Origin: Lutimonas saemankumensis
GTDB taxonomy: Bacteria > Bacteroidota > Bacteroidia > Flavobacteriales > Flavobacteriaceae
NCBI RefSeq assembly: GCF_020171465.1
Contig: NZ_JAIUZR010000006.1
Span: 248,001 to 312,000, forward strand
DNA: 64,000 nucleotides
Direction of reading: 5' to 3'
The notes under the pieces are model-generated. The model did not search any database. It saw nothing but the letters and a program-made list of their open reading frames with translations, and was not told the origin of the DNA. Position 1 is the first letter of the stretch; every line of letters begins with the position of its first letter. A program made the position numbers and the translations under genes. Positions 1-8,771 of this stretch are shown here, piece after piece.

Positions 1-726
1 GATCTTACGTATTACGGCCTTGACCTTTACAAAGAAAGAGCTTTGGCCAAACTCCTGAAGGCTTTAGTTAAGGTTGAAGGAATAGAATGGATCCGATTGC
101 ATTACGCCTTTCCTACAGGCTTTCCTTTGGATGTGCTTGATGTCATGAGGACAGAGCCAAAAGTGTGTAATTATCTTGACATTCCCTTACAGCATATAAA
201 TACTGATCTTTTAAAGTCTATGCGCAGGGGAACCAGTGCGGAAAAGACAATGGACCTGATACGAAAATTCAGGGAAGCTGTGCCTGATATGGCTATCAGG
301 ACCACATTTATTGCGGGTTATCCCGGGGAAACAAGAGCTCAGTTTGAAGAGCTGAAGGATTTTGTAAAAAGTGTGAAATTTGAAAGAATGGGTTGTTTTA
401 CCTATTCTCATGAAGAGAACACCCACGCCTACAAACTGAATGATGATGTTCCTGAAGCTGAAAAGGAAAAACGAGTCAGTGAACTCATGGAGATCCAGGG
501 GCAAATATCCTTCGACCTGAATCAGGAAAAAGTTGGAAGGACCTTCAAATGCATATTCGACAGAAAGGAAGGGAATTATTTTATAGGCAGAACGGAGTTT
601 GATAGCCCGGATGTGGATAATAATGTAATTGTTGATGCTACAAAGTATTATCTGCAAGTAGGCCAGTTTATAAACATTACCATTACGGAGGCAACGGATT
701 TCGATCTTTACGGTCATCCGGCTTGA
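1..726 (+). CDS. rimO: Ribosomal protein S12 methylthiotransferase RimO (3' part)
   Basis: The gene enters from the left edge; the frame is open from base 1 (DLTYYGLDLYKE) and ends at TGA 724-726. RimO is a radical-SAM enzyme that methylthiolates a conserved aspartate of ribosomal protein S12. What remains is the second half of the radical-SAM barrel, with the family-typical stretches LHYAFPTGFP, YLDIPLQHI, MRRGTS and RTTFIAGYPGET, followed by a C-terminal TRAM-like domain that ends in DLYGHPA. The cluster-binding cysteines lie outside the window. The D(I)PLQH and RRG(T/S) motifs are shared with MiaB, but the TRAM ending fits RimO better. The 147 bases to the next gene hold no clear terminator. 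Confidence 0.93.
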   Translation, partial: DLTYYGLDLYKERALAKLLKALVKVEGIEWIRLHYAFPTGFPLDVLDVMRTEPKVCNYLDIPLQHINTDLLKSMRRGTSAEKTMDLIRKFREAVPDMAIRTTFIAGYPGETRAQFEELKDFVKSVKFERMGCFTYSHEENTHAYKLNDDVPEAEKEKRVSELMEIQGQISFDLNQEKVGRTFKCIFDRKEGNYFIGRTEFDSPDVDNNVIVDATKYYLQVGQFINITITEATDFDLYGHPA

Positions 727-873
727 TAGGAATCTCCTTTTTTAGAAGAAACTGCATAGTAAAATGCTCAAGTAATTTGTTGTGAAATAAAGCGTCTTAA
801 GGTAAGGTTAAAAAAATCTTCGTGCCTTTGTCAAACTCAAAAAAGGTGTATTTTTACTAAAAACTTCAATTCA

Positions 874-2469
874 TTGAGACAGCATTCTACGATTCACTTT
901 AAGGATACCGGATATTTTTCAAATTTAATGTGCGATTACCTTGATCAAAATGAAAAGGTGAATGCATTTTACAATCACTTTCCAAATATCGAAGGATTCA
1001 GGGCTCAGATAATCGAAAAACAGGATTCGTTTAATAAAGATAAAAGGATTGTCCTGTACGATTGCCTTAGGAGACAATACAAGGGAACAGAGCTTTCTGA
1101 ATCCACGGAGGATAATTTAAAACTGCTCAAAAAAGAAAATACATTTACCATTACAACAGGCCATCAGCTGAACCTGTTTACAGGCCCGCTGTACTTTTTA
1201 TATAAGATAATTTCCGTAATCAATCTAACCAGACAACTGAAGCTTGAATTTCCCGAAAAGAATTTTGTTCCTGTGTACTGGATGGCAACTGAAGATCACG
1301 ATTTTGAGGAAATAAAGTATTTCAATTACAAAGGAAAAAAAATTAAATGGGACCGCGAACCAGGAGGTGCTGTAGGAAAACTGTCAACGGAGGGAATGGA
1401 AGCGGTCTATGACATCATTGAAGAGAGTTTTGGAACTGGATCCAATTCAAAAAGGTTGAAAAGCCTGTTTTATGACTCCTACCTTAAGCATAAAACTTTG
1501 ACAGAAGCAACTAGGTACCTCGCCAATGAGTTATTTGCTGCACATGGGTTGGTCATTGTGGATGGCGACGATTCCGGCCTGAAGAGAGTTTTTACTCCTT
1601 ATGTTGAAAAGGAATTGATTGAAAACAATTGTTTTAAAACCGTTTCGAAAACCAACGAAAGTCTGTCCCTGAATTATCCCATTCAGGTGAACCCCAGAGA
1701 GATCAACCTTTTTTATCTCGATAAGGGACTCAGGGAACGTATCTTATTTCAAAATGAGCGGTTTCAGATAAATAACACAAATCTGGTTTTCGAAAAAGAA
1801 GATTTTATCAATTTGGTAAGGGAGCATCCTGAAAAGTTTAGTCCTAATGTTTTAATGAGGCCCCTTTATCAGGAAGTGATCCTGCCAAACCTTTGTTATA
1901 TAGGCGGGGGAGGAGAGATGGCTTACTGGTTGCAGTTGAAAGGATATTTTAATGAGGTTAAGGTTCCGTTTCCCATTTTGCTGTTACGGAATTCGGTACT
2001 CCTTCTGGATTCCAAATACGAACGTAAAATGGAGGCCTTAGGTATTGAAATTGAAGAGATTTTTTTGAATCGGAATCAATTGATCAAAAATAAAGTCAAA
2101 CAGATTTCCGACATAGAAATTGACTTTTCAAAAGAGAAAATGGCTTTGAGTCAAATGTTCGGCCACCTTAAGTCCTTATCCGACAAAACCGATAAATCTT
2201 TTAGCGGTGCTGTACTGGCCCAGGAAAAAAAGCAATTGAACGGACTGGAGAAATTAGAGAAGCGACTTTTGAAGGCTCAAAAGAGAAAATATGCTGAAAT
2301 TGTCGATCGCATTATTGACCTAAAGGAGCAATTGTTTCCCAAATCCAGTCTTCAGGAGCGACAGGCTAATTTTTCTGAGTTTTATGAGTTGTACGGTGAT
2401 GATCTTATCCCATTGCTCATTGATTGCCTGGATCCGTTAAAGCTGGAATTCGATGTGATCAGGCCCTAA
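874..2469 (+). CDS. bshC: Putative cysteine ligase BshC (bacillithiol synthesis)
   Basis: A 531-residue protein of the usual BshC length. BshC adds cysteine to glucosaminyl-malate in the last step of bacillithiol synthesis, in the cytoplasm. Recognisable blocks are KDTGYFS near the N-terminus, TTGHQLNLFTGPLYFLYK around residue 95, PVYWMATEDHDFEEI around residue 135, and a C-terminal coiled-coil stretch of about residues 430-485. The start is TTG at 874; no in-frame ATG lies close upstream, and family members begin only a few residues before the DTGYFS block. Its stop overlaps the end of the convergent Nudix gene by four bases. Family assignment is secure; the start is less so. Confidence 0.92.
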   Translation: MRQHSTIHFKDTGYFSNLMCDYLDQNEKVNAFYNHFPNIEGFRAQIIEKQDSFNKDKRIVLYDCLRRQYKGTELSESTEDNLKLLKKENTFTITTGHQLNLFTGPLYFLYKIISVINLTRQLKLEFPEKNFVPVYWMATEDHDFEEIKYFNYKGKKIKWDREPGGAVGKLSTEGMEAVYDIIEESFGTGSNSKRLKSLFYDSYLKHKTLTEATRYLANELFAAHGLVIVDGDDSGLKRVFTPYVEKELIENNCFKTVSKTNESLSLNYPIQVNPREINLFYLDKGLRERILFQNERFQINNTNLVFEKEDFINLVREHPEKFSPNVLMRPLYQEVILPNLCYIGGGGEMAYWLQLKGYFNEVKVPFPILLLRNSVLLLDSKYERKMEALGIEIEEIFLNRNQLIKNKVKQISDIEIDFSKEKMALSQMFGHLKSLSDKTDKSFSGAVLAQEKKQLNGLEKLEKRLLKAQKRKYAEIVDRIIDLKEQLFPKSSLQERQANFSEFYELYGDDLIPLLIDCLDPLKLEFDVIRP

Positions 2470-2900
2470 TGAATCAGGCCACAAATTTCAAGCGCCCTTT
2501 TGTAGGCCTCTGACCGATATTCATAATTATAGGAGCTAATTTCCTGAGGCTTAATCCATAATAACCTGTCAAATTCATCATCTTGTGGAATGGTTTCGGC
2601 TTCCAGGCGGTGTTTTATTTTAACAATGGATAATTCTTGCCCCATATACAGGGGGTGGCAATCAGGCGGAAAAGGATAACGGACTTTTTCCTGGTAAACT
2701 TCCAAAACATGATCTTCGTGCAACAGGTAATTCAATTCCTCTTTTAACTCTCTTGCTATTCCCGTAAGTAGGTCTTCGTTATCCTCAAGGCCACCCTGTG
2801 GAAATTTATAACTTTTATCTCTTGGAGAGTATCCAATCAGTACTTTTGCCTCCTCGTTTATGATTACAGCCATGACAGCTTGTCTGTAAATTTTACTCAT
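2466..2900 (-). CDS. Nudix hydrolase (RppH-like)
   Basis: A 144-residue single-domain Nudix protein. The Nudix box is clear at about residues 36-58: G, five residues, E, seven residues, REL-K-EE-L, with Asn where the last Gly of the signature usually sits. The N-terminal part (YRQAVMAVIIN, FPQGG) and the length resemble RppH-type RNA or dinucleotide pyrophosphohydrolases, but specificity cannot be read from the sequence. No signal peptide, so cytoplasmic. It is convergent with bshC (four-base overlap) and separated from the upstream minus-strand gene by a terminator, so it is probably transcribed alone. Confidence 0.85.
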   Translation of the reverse strand: MSKIYRQAVMAVIINEEAKVLIGYSPRDKSYKFPQGGLEDNEDLLTGIARELKEELNYLLHEDHVLEVYQEKVRYPFPPDCHPLYMGQELSIVKIKHRLEAETIPQDDEFDRLLWIKPQEISSYNYEYRSEAYKRALEICGLIH

Positions 2901-2934
2901 CTGGGGTCCAATTAAGGTATAAAATTAAAAAAAA

Positions 2935-2953
2935 TGACCGGCTAAACCGGTCA
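2935..2953 (-). terminator. Rho-independent terminator of the unknown gene at 2986-3510
   Basis: A perfect 7-base-pair GC-rich stem (TGACCGG/CCGGTCA) with a five-base loop. On the minus strand it is followed by an uninterrupted run of eight T and a further T-rich stretch. It begins 33 bases past the stop codon of the gene it serves. Confidence 0.85.
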
Positions 2954-2985
2954 TCTTAATTAATTATTTATGTTGGAAATAGTTT

Positions 2986-3510
2986 TTACGATACGAATAG
3001 AAAAGAAAACATCATTGCAAACTTTCCAATTTTGATTTTATCAACATTGAAAAAGCGACTTATTCCATGAAGTTTAACTTCCGGTTTCTTGGTGTGTTCA
3101 GCAACTAACTCTGATACCTCTCCTATGAGCTGGTAACAGGCGTTTATCAATTTTTCCTCTCTGGGCAGATAGTCACTCTGTGGATAAAGAATCAGTAAAA
3201 AGTCATCGTTACTATCAGGAGAGGTAAAACTTTCCTCAAGGGTCAAGGCTGAACTATTCTTCTGAAATTCAGCATAGATCTCTCTGAAGACCGATAATTT
3301 ACTCTTGTCAATAATTGAAAAATCAATAGAATCAAGCAAGGCATCAGTTTTCTGACTGAAGGTTAGAGCCTTATCGTGATTTCCAAGAAATTCAGAATTG
3401 ATCGAGTCTTTAATATTAAGTTTTTCTGAAAGATAGTCCGTCATTGCACTTTCTATAAACAATGCAGACACAAAAAACTCATTTCTCACTTTTACCTCAC
3501 TTGTCTTCAT
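2986..3510 (-). CDS. Conserved hypothetical protein
   Basis: A 174-residue protein I do not recognise with confidence. It has no signal peptide or membrane segment, is rich in acidic residues and helical, and opens with KVRNEFFVSALFIESAMTDYL. The pattern of an N-terminal FFVSALFIE helix followed by LTFSQKTDALLDS recalls small helical HEPN/MltR-like proteins, but this is only an impression. It is monocistronic: a terminator follows, and the upstream leader carries a perfect inverted repeat (3539-3558) that could be an operator or a hairpin. A minus-strand TATATTTG core about 180 bases upstream could be its -7 element. Confidence 0.6.
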   Translation of the reverse strand: MKTSEVKVRNEFFVSALFIESAMTDYLSEKLNIKDSINSEFLGNHDKALTFSQKTDALLDSIDFSIIDKSKLSVFREIYAEFQKNSSALTLEESFTSPDSNDDFLLILYPQSDYLPREEKLINACYQLIGEVSELVAEHTKKPEVKLHGISRFFNVDKIKIGKFAMMFSFLFVS

Positions 3511-3538
3511 ATTCCTTACTTTCTTTAAATAGATTGTT

Positions 3539-3558
3539 GATTGAACAATAGTTCAATC
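3539..3558. promoter_or_regulatory. Perfect inverted repeat in the leader of the unknown gene
   Basis: GATTGAACAATAGTTCAATC: two perfect 8-base arms around a 4-base centre, 29-48 bases upstream of the start codon at 3510. The TTGAAC-N4-GTTCAA layout looks like a dimeric repressor operator (TetR-like spacing). It lacks a following T-run on the minus strand, so it is not a terminator. Function is inferred from symmetry and position only. Confidence 0.45.
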
Positions 3559-3730
3559 ATTATTATTTAACGCTAACTGAGGGGAGTTATTATAAGGGGA
3601 AGATCAAAAACTTTGCCATTAGCTCCGCTTTAATCTTAAAACAAAGTTAAAAATAAAACCAACTTTTCCTAACAAAGTGCACAAATATACCCGGAATTGT
3701 TGATAAAAACCACCAAAAACCATGAGATAA

Positions 3731-3764
3731 AAAAAGGTCCTTTTGATTATAAAAGGACCTTTTT
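3731..3764 (-). terminator. Terminator downstream of rpmE2
   Basis: Perfect 14-base arms (3731-3744 and 3751-3764) around a six-base loop. The A-rich and T-rich ends give an A-tract, GGTCC stem core and T-tract on either strand. It lies 22 bases after the rpmE2 stop codon. Confidence 0.85.
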
Positions 3765-3785
3765 AATGATTTAAGATGTAAATTC

Positions 3786-4037
3786 TTATTTCTTGAATTT
3801 AGCATATTTAGATTTGAACTTGTCAATTCTACCTGCAGAATCGACCAATTTCATTTTACCTGTGTAATATGGATGTGAGGTACGTGAGATCTCCAATTTG
3901 ATCAACGGGTATTCAACTCCATCTACATCGATAGTTTCTTTTGAATTGGCAGTTGATTTAGTTAAAAAAACATCTCCGTTAGACATGTCTTTAAACGCTA
4001 CCATTCTATAATTTTCCGGATGTATTCCTTTTCTCAT
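3786..4037 (-). CDS. rpmE2: 50S ribosomal protein L31 type B
   Basis: An 83-residue protein matching L31 type B: MRKGIHPENYR at the start, then VFLTKSTA, ISRTSHPYYTGK and a basic C-terminus. It lacks the zinc-binding cysteines of the C+ L31 form, as expected for type B. L31 bridges the two ribosomal subunits. It has its own promoter (4111-4140), a leader of roughly 65 bases and a strong terminator, so it forms a single-gene unit divergent from the glutaminyl cyclase gene. Confidence 0.96.
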   Translation of the reverse strand: MRKGIHPENYRMVAFKDMSNGDVFLTKSTANSKETIDVDGVEYPLIKLEISRTSHPYYTGKMKLVDSAGRIDKFKSKYAKFKK

Positions 4038-4110
4038 CGTTAACTCATTTTAATTTTATACTTTCGCTTCTCTTAAAAAGAAGATTCAGCACCTGCCGAA
4101 TTTGAGAGTG

Positions 4111-4140
4111 CAAATTTAAATATTATTTTTAAATCTCAAA
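4111..4140 (-). promoter_or_regulatory. Bacteroidota-type promoter of rpmE2
   Basis: On the minus strand the sequence reads TTTG, an 18-base spacer, then TAAATTTG. This is close to the Bacteroidota housekeeping sigma-factor consensus (TTTG, about 19 bases, TAnnTTTG). The -7 box is at 4111-4118 and the -33 box at 4137-4140, placing the transcript start roughly 65 bases before the rpmE2 ATG. Confidence 0.75.
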
Positions 4141-4176
4141 CAATATTTTAGTTATTTTAAGTAAAAAAATAATAAT

Positions 4177-5193
4177 ATGAATAAAATTGCTTCGATTATT
4201 GTATTGGTATCACTACTTCTTTCCATGGGATGCGGCAATAAGTATCAATTGAAGTTCGATTCACCTAAAACGATCAAGATAAATAAAGCCTTAAAAATCA
4301 GTGTGAATGAAAAAGGAGGTAATCCTATTGATTCCGTAAGGTATTTTATTAACGGGAAATTGATTGATAACCATGAGTCTTTTGATATCAGTGGGTATAA
4401 ATTGGGTAAACAGGCTTTGTCTGCTGAGGTATACTTTGAGGGAAAAAAAAGACAATTGAATAACACGATCTATTTCCTGAATGACACACCGCCCGAGGTT
4501 TACACCTTTGAGGTCATTCAAGACTTTCCTCACGATGATCAGGCATTTACACAGGGCTTCGTTTACCAAGACGGATATTTTTATGAGAGTACCGGACAAA
4601 ATGGAAGATCTTCTTTGAGAAAAGTGGAAATTGAAACCGGTAAGGTTTTGAAAAAAATAGATCTGGACAGGCAATATTTTGGCGAAGGGATGACCATAAA
4701 AGATGGAAAAATTTATCAGCTAACCTGGAGGAAAAAGATAGGGTTTGTTTATGATCTGGAAACTTTTGAGCTTGAAAAAACGTTTGATTACGGGAAAAGC
4801 AATGAAGGTTGGGGATTGGCTCATAATGGTGAAATGCTGATTAAAACAGATGGTTCAGAACGAATGTGGTTTCTAGATCCTGAGAATTTTAATGAGGTTT
4901 CGTACATAGAAACCTACACAGATAAAAGAAAAGCCGAAAAATTAAATGAGCTTGAGTTTGTAAATGGTAAAATCTATGCCAATATCTGGCAGCAAAATTC
5001 TATTCTGATCGTTAATCCTGAGAATGGTGCAATTGAAGGTATTGTCAGTTTAAAAGGGTTACAGGCAAAAGCCGGTCAAAAAGGGGAAGACAATGTGTTA
5101 AACGGTATTGCTTATGATCAGCAAAATGATCGGTTATTTGTTACGGGTAAAAACTGGAATAAGGTATTTGAAATTAAAATAAAAGAGAAATAA
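4177..5193 (+). CDS. Glutaminyl-peptide cyclotransferase (plant/bacterial type), lipoprotein
   Basis: A 338-residue exported lipoprotein: signal peptide with lipobox LSMGC (Cys19), a short beta-sandwich-like N-terminal part (about residues 25-105), then a five-bladed beta-propeller of the glutamine cyclotransferase family (about 110-335). Family blocks seen are AFTQGFVY, YESTGQNGRSSL, FGEGMT, LTWR, NEGWGL, LIKTDGS, LNELEFVNGKIYANIW and LNGIAYD. The enzyme converts N-terminal glutamine to pyroglutamate. It is four bases upstream of the next lipoprotein gene, so the two are likely co-transcribed. Confidence 0.88.
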   Translation: MNKIASIIVLVSLLLSMGCGNKYQLKFDSPKTIKINKALKISVNEKGGNPIDSVRYFINGKLIDNHESFDISGYKLGKQALSAEVYFEGKKRQLNNTIYFLNDTPPEVYTFEVIQDFPHDDQAFTQGFVYQDGYFYESTGQNGRSSLRKVEIETGKVLKKIDLDRQYFGEGMTIKDGKIYQLTWRKKIGFVYDLETFELEKTFDYGKSNEGWGLAHNGEMLIKTDGSERMWFLDPENFNEVSYIETYTDKRKAEKLNELEFVNGKIYANIWQQNSILIVNPENGAIEGIVSLKGLQAKAGQKGEDNVLNGIAYDQQNDRLFVTGKNWNKVFEIKIKEK

Positions 5194-5197
5194 GTCT

Positions 5198-6721
5198 ATG
5201 TGGCGGATCCTAACCCTTGTTTTTTTGGTTGTTATTGGTTTTCAGTCATGTGCCGAGGATGTTTTTGAGGCAGAGCCTACTACAGGTGAACTCGTTTTTT
5301 CCAGGGACACGGTGTATCTCGATACAGTTTTTTCTAATATAAGTTCAAGCACAAGAACGTTCAAAGTTTATAATCAAAGCAATAATTTTCTTCGTATTCC
5401 TACTGTAAAATTGGCTAATGGCCCTGAATCTTTTTACAGGCTGAACGTTAACGGGCAGTCCGGTAAGAGTTTTGAGAATATTGAGATCCTTCCCAAGGAT
5501 AGTATTTATATTTTCGTTGAGGCAACTATTGATTTTAGCAAGGTTAGTGATCCTTTGTATGAGGATGAGATTGTTTTTGATCAGGGGGAAATCGTTCAGG
5601 AAGTTCAACTTGTCACTTTGGTCCAGGATGCTTATTTTTTGTTCCCTAAACGAGATGAAAATGGCATAAAAGAAACCATAGTTTGGGGAGTTGATGACAA
5701 CGGTGATGAGATAAGGGTAGAGGGATTTTATTTAGAGCAGAATGCTGTGTGGGGCAACGATAAGCCCTATGTCATTTATGGATATGCGGGAGTTAATATT
5801 GGGAATACCTTAAAAATAGAACGAGGGGCTCAAATTCATTTTCATGAGAATTCGGGGCTCTTGGTTGAAAAGAATGCCTCCTTAAAAATTGAGGGGACCT
5901 TGGATCAAAAAGTGGTTATCCAGGGTGACAGGCTGGAACCTTTTTATGAAAATATTGCCGGACAGTGGGGTACCATATGGTTGAAGGCCGGTAGCAAGGA
6001 AAACAGAATCAATCATGCTCTGATAAAAAACAATATTATAGGAATTTTAATGGATTCTATTGGTAGTAAGTCAGAACCCTCATTACAGATTGATAATACG
6101 GAAATTTACAATACGTCCAATTTCGGTTTACTGGGAAGGTCAGCAAATATAAACGGCTCAAATGTAGTGATTGGTAACAATGGGCAATCTTCATTAGCCT
6201 GTACAGCCGGAGGAACTTATAATTTCAAGCATTCTACCTTTGGAAATTTTTGGTCCGAAGGGATTCGTGAGCTTCCTGCAGTTCTGGTTAATAATTTTCA
6301 GCAAACAGGTGCAAATGGTGGTTCATCTGTTACCGTGCCCAATGATCTTTTAGCCGCAAATTTCACCAGTTGTATTATTGAAGGAAATCAAAATATTGAA
6401 TTTATTCTTCAGAAGGATGACAGGGCAGCCTTCAATTTTAAGTTTAAAAACAGTCTTTTACGTTTTATTGATAATGGAAGCGCAGCAGGTGATCCTTTGT
6501 ATGATTTTGAGGATACCTCAATATACGAAGACAATATATTAAACGGAGAGGCGGATTTTAAAAATGTAGATCTAAACCAGTTGATGATAGGTGAGAATTC
6601 CGATTGCATCAACATGGCAGATATTCAGGCTGCACAGGAAGTTCCGTTTGACTTACTCGGAATGTATCGAATAGAATCTCCTGATATAGGAGCATATCAG
6701 CATATGATTTTTGAGCCCTGA
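5198..6721 (+). CDS. Surface lipoprotein with beta-helix-like repeats, function unknown
   Basis: A 507-residue lipoprotein with a signal peptide ending in FQSC (Cys18). An N-terminal Ig-like part (about residues 25-150, with STRTFKVYNQSNNFLRI resembling choice-of-anchor or ASPM-like domains) is followed by a long region with periodic turns (GAQIHFHENSGLLVEKNASLKIEG and similar, about 200-450) typical of right-handed parallel beta-helices. I see no catalytic motif. Such proteins are common and conserved in Bacteroidota as hypothetical lipoproteins. It follows the glutaminyl cyclase gene by four bases and converges on the amidohydrolase gene. Confidence 0.75.
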   Translation: MWRILTLVFLVVIGFQSCAEDVFEAEPTTGELVFSRDTVYLDTVFSNISSSTRTFKVYNQSNNFLRIPTVKLANGPESFYRLNVNGQSGKSFENIEILPKDSIYIFVEATIDFSKVSDPLYEDEIVFDQGEIVQEVQLVTLVQDAYFLFPKRDENGIKETIVWGVDDNGDEIRVEGFYLEQNAVWGNDKPYVIYGYAGVNIGNTLKIERGAQIHFHENSGLLVEKNASLKIEGTLDQKVVIQGDRLEPFYENIAGQWGTIWLKAGSKENRINHALIKNNIIGILMDSIGSKSEPSLQIDNTEIYNTSNFGLLGRSANINGSNVVIGNNGQSSLACTAGGTYNFKHSTFGNFWSEGIRELPAVLVNNFQQTGANGGSSVTVPNDLLAANFTSCIIEGNQNIEFILQKDDRAAFNFKFKNSLLRFIDNGSAAGDPLYDFEDTSIYEDNILNGEADFKNVDLNQLMIGENSDCINMADIQAAQEVPFDLLGMYRIESPDIGAYQHMIFEP

Positions 6722-6729
6722 ACCGATTG

Positions 6730-8004
6730 TTATTCTTTGTAGACTATACCGTCTTTCATGACGAAAATGACGTTTTCAAGAGTTTTGATATTTTGCAGAG
6801 GGTTGTCTTCAACCGCAATGATATCGGCAAAATTTCCTTTTTCCAAACTGCCAATCAGAGGATTCTTTAAAATTTCTGCGTTGATTACGGTGGCTGATTG
6901 AATTGCTTCCATCGGATCCATTCCAACCTCTGTCATGTATCCAAACTCTTTTCCGTTGATGCCATGGGGAAAAACCCCGGCATCCGTGCCAAAGGCTATC
7001 TTGACTCCTTTTTTATAAGCCAGGGCAAAAGTGTTTTGAATTTTTGGGCCAATTTCCAAAGCCTTGGGAACGATTATATCGGGATAATATCCTGAAATCT
7101 TAGCCTTCTCACCAACCTCTTTTCCCGCAGTAATAGTGGGAACATAGTAAACATCATGCTCTTTCATGAGTTCCATGGTCTCTTCACTCATCAATGTCCC
7201 GTGTTCAATAGTTTTTACACCTCCTAATATGGCTCTCTGCATTCCTTCATCTCCATGGGCATGTGCAGCTACGTGCATATCGTAATCCTTTGCCGTTTCG
7301 CAGATCGCCTTTATTTCTTCCACCGTAAATTGTGGATTCTGTCCGTTTTTAGCCATGCTCAACACACCACCTGTAGCCGTTATTTTAATCAGGTCAGCCC
7401 CGTTTTTATAGCGTTGCCTTACGGCTTTTGGAGCATCTTCAACCCCATTGACCACTCCTTCTTTTGGCCCGGGGTCTCCCATAAAATCTTTTCGGAATCC
7501 GTTACTGGGATCAGCATGTCCTCCTGTGGTTCCAAGGGCTTTGCCAGCCGTATAAATTCTGGGCCCTTCAGCAAAACCTTCATTGATTGCGTTTCGTAAA
7601 GAAATATTTGCACCGCTTCCCCCCAGGTCTCTTACAGTTGTGAATCCCGCCATTAAGGTTTTTTTCGCGTAATAACTTCCATGTAATGCCTTGTCAGCGC
7701 TGTTTAAGGTGAATTTTTGCAGATAGGATTTTGGATTCGACTCTCCTTCAAGATGAACATGCATGTCAATCAATCCCGGTAACACGGTTTTTGTCTTGAG
7801 GTCGATCAATACATCTTCTGGAGTTTGTACTTCCAAATATCCTTTTTGAATTGCTGCTATTTTATTCTTATTTACGACTATGGTCATCTTGCTTAAAACC
7901 TTGCCGTTTTTTGTGTCGATTAATTTTCCGCAATGCAAATAGGTTGATTGGCCTATGCAAAGAAAAGAGCTAAATAGAAAAAAGATTATGCTTAAAAATT
8001 TCAT
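6730..8004 (-). CDS. Exported metal-dependent amidohydrolase (imidazolonepropionase-like)
   Basis: A 424-residue protein with a signal peptide (cleavage after CIGQ, around residue 19), so probably periplasmic. Amidohydrolase superfamily metal ligands are visible: GLIDMHVHLEG (about residue 80), AAHAHG (about 247), EHGTLMS (about 269) and FGTDAGV (about 342). A Lys in LIKITATGG may be the carbamylated bridging lysine. Its relatives include Xaa-Pro dipeptidases and imidazolonepropionase-like hydrolases; the substrate is not predictable. The gene is transcribed alone toward the convergent lipoprotein gene, divergent from the SDR gene with a 51-base gap. Confidence 0.88.
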   Translation of the reverse strand: MKFLSIIFFLFSSFLCIGQSTYLHCGKLIDTKNGKVLSKMTIVVNKNKIAAIQKGYLEVQTPEDVLIDLKTKTVLPGLIDMHVHLEGESNPKSYLQKFTLNSADKALHGSYYAKKTLMAGFTTVRDLGGSGANISLRNAINEGFAEGPRIYTAGKALGTTGGHADPSNGFRKDFMGDPGPKEGVVNGVEDAPKAVRQRYKNGADLIKITATGGVLSMAKNGQNPQFTVEEIKAICETAKDYDMHVAAHAHGDEGMQRAILGGVKTIEHGTLMSEETMELMKEHDVYYVPTITAGKEVGEKAKISGYYPDIIVPKALEIGPKIQNTFALAYKKGVKIAFGTDAGVFPHGINGKEFGYMTEVGMDPMEAIQSATVINAEILKNPLIGSLEKGNFADIIAVEDNPLQNIKTLENVIFVMKDGIVYKE

Positions 8005-8055
8005 ATTTTTGACCGTTAAGTTTGTATAAATATAAAAAAGCTTAATGGGATTGGG

Positions 8056-8748
8056 ATGAATTCAAAAAGAATATTGGTTACTGGAGCCAGCAGAGGTATA
8101 GGATTAGAGCTCGTGAAACTTTTATCGGAAAAGGGCCACAGAGTGGTTGCCGTAAGCAGAAATACAAGGAATTTGATGGCAGCGAATGATTCTTACCCCT
8201 CTTTGATTCCCTTACAGGCAGAAATAACATCCAAAGAAGGCTTATTCAAGATCCAGGAGTGGATCAAAAATCAATGGGGTTCCCTGGATGTATTGATTCA
8301 TAATGCAGGCACGTTGCTTTTTAAGCCTTTCAAAGAAACAACTGAAGCTGATTTTATTGCAGTGTATAAAGTAAATGTTTTTGCCGTTGCCGAATTGACT
8401 AGAGTTCTTGACCCCTATTTCAGCTCAGGGGCTCATGTGGTTACAATTAGCAGCATGGGAGGGATTCAGGGTAGTATGAAATTCCCTGGTCTAGCCGCTT
8501 ACAGCTCGTCTAAGGGTGCTGTGATTACCTTAATGGAATTGCTTGCGGAAGAATATAAGGAGCGCAAAGTCTCATTTAATTCCCTGGCACTGGGTGCGGT
8601 TCAAACCGAAATGCTTGCAGAGGCGTTTCCCGATTATAAAGCACCTGTAACGGCAATTGAAATGGCCGAGTACATTGCAGACTTTTCGCTTGGAGGACAT
8701 AAGGTTTTTAATGGGAAAGTATTGCCGGTTTCAAATTCGACACCTTGA
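8056..8748 (+). CDS. Short-chain dehydrogenase/reductase
   Basis: A 230-residue classical SDR. The NAD(P)-binding motif TGASRGIG is at residues 9-16, NAG near residue 84, a catalytic Ser in ISSMGG around 132, and the YSSSK active-site Tyr/Lys pair around 148-152. The Rossmann fold is complete. The substrate is not recognisable. It is the first gene of a likely operon with the SprT-like, manC and DUF389 genes (gaps 23, 1 and 42 bases). Confidence 0.88.
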   Translation: MNSKRILVTGASRGIGLELVKLLSEKGHRVVAVSRNTRNLMAANDSYPSLIPLQAEITSKEGLFKIQEWIKNQWGSLDVLIHNAGTLLFKPFKETTEADFIAVYKVNVFAVAELTRVLDPYFSSGAHVVTISSMGGIQGSMKFPGLAAYSSSKGAVITLMELLAEEYKERKVSFNSLALGAVQTEMLAEAFPDYKAPVTAIEMAEYIADFSLGGHKVFNGKVLPVSNSTP

Positions 8749-8771
8749 TCGAAGAAGTAAAATTTTAACTA

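Noticed and set aside
211-717. Long antisense open frame inside rimO
   Set aside because: The plus-strand frame is clearly RimO; the antisense product has no family features.
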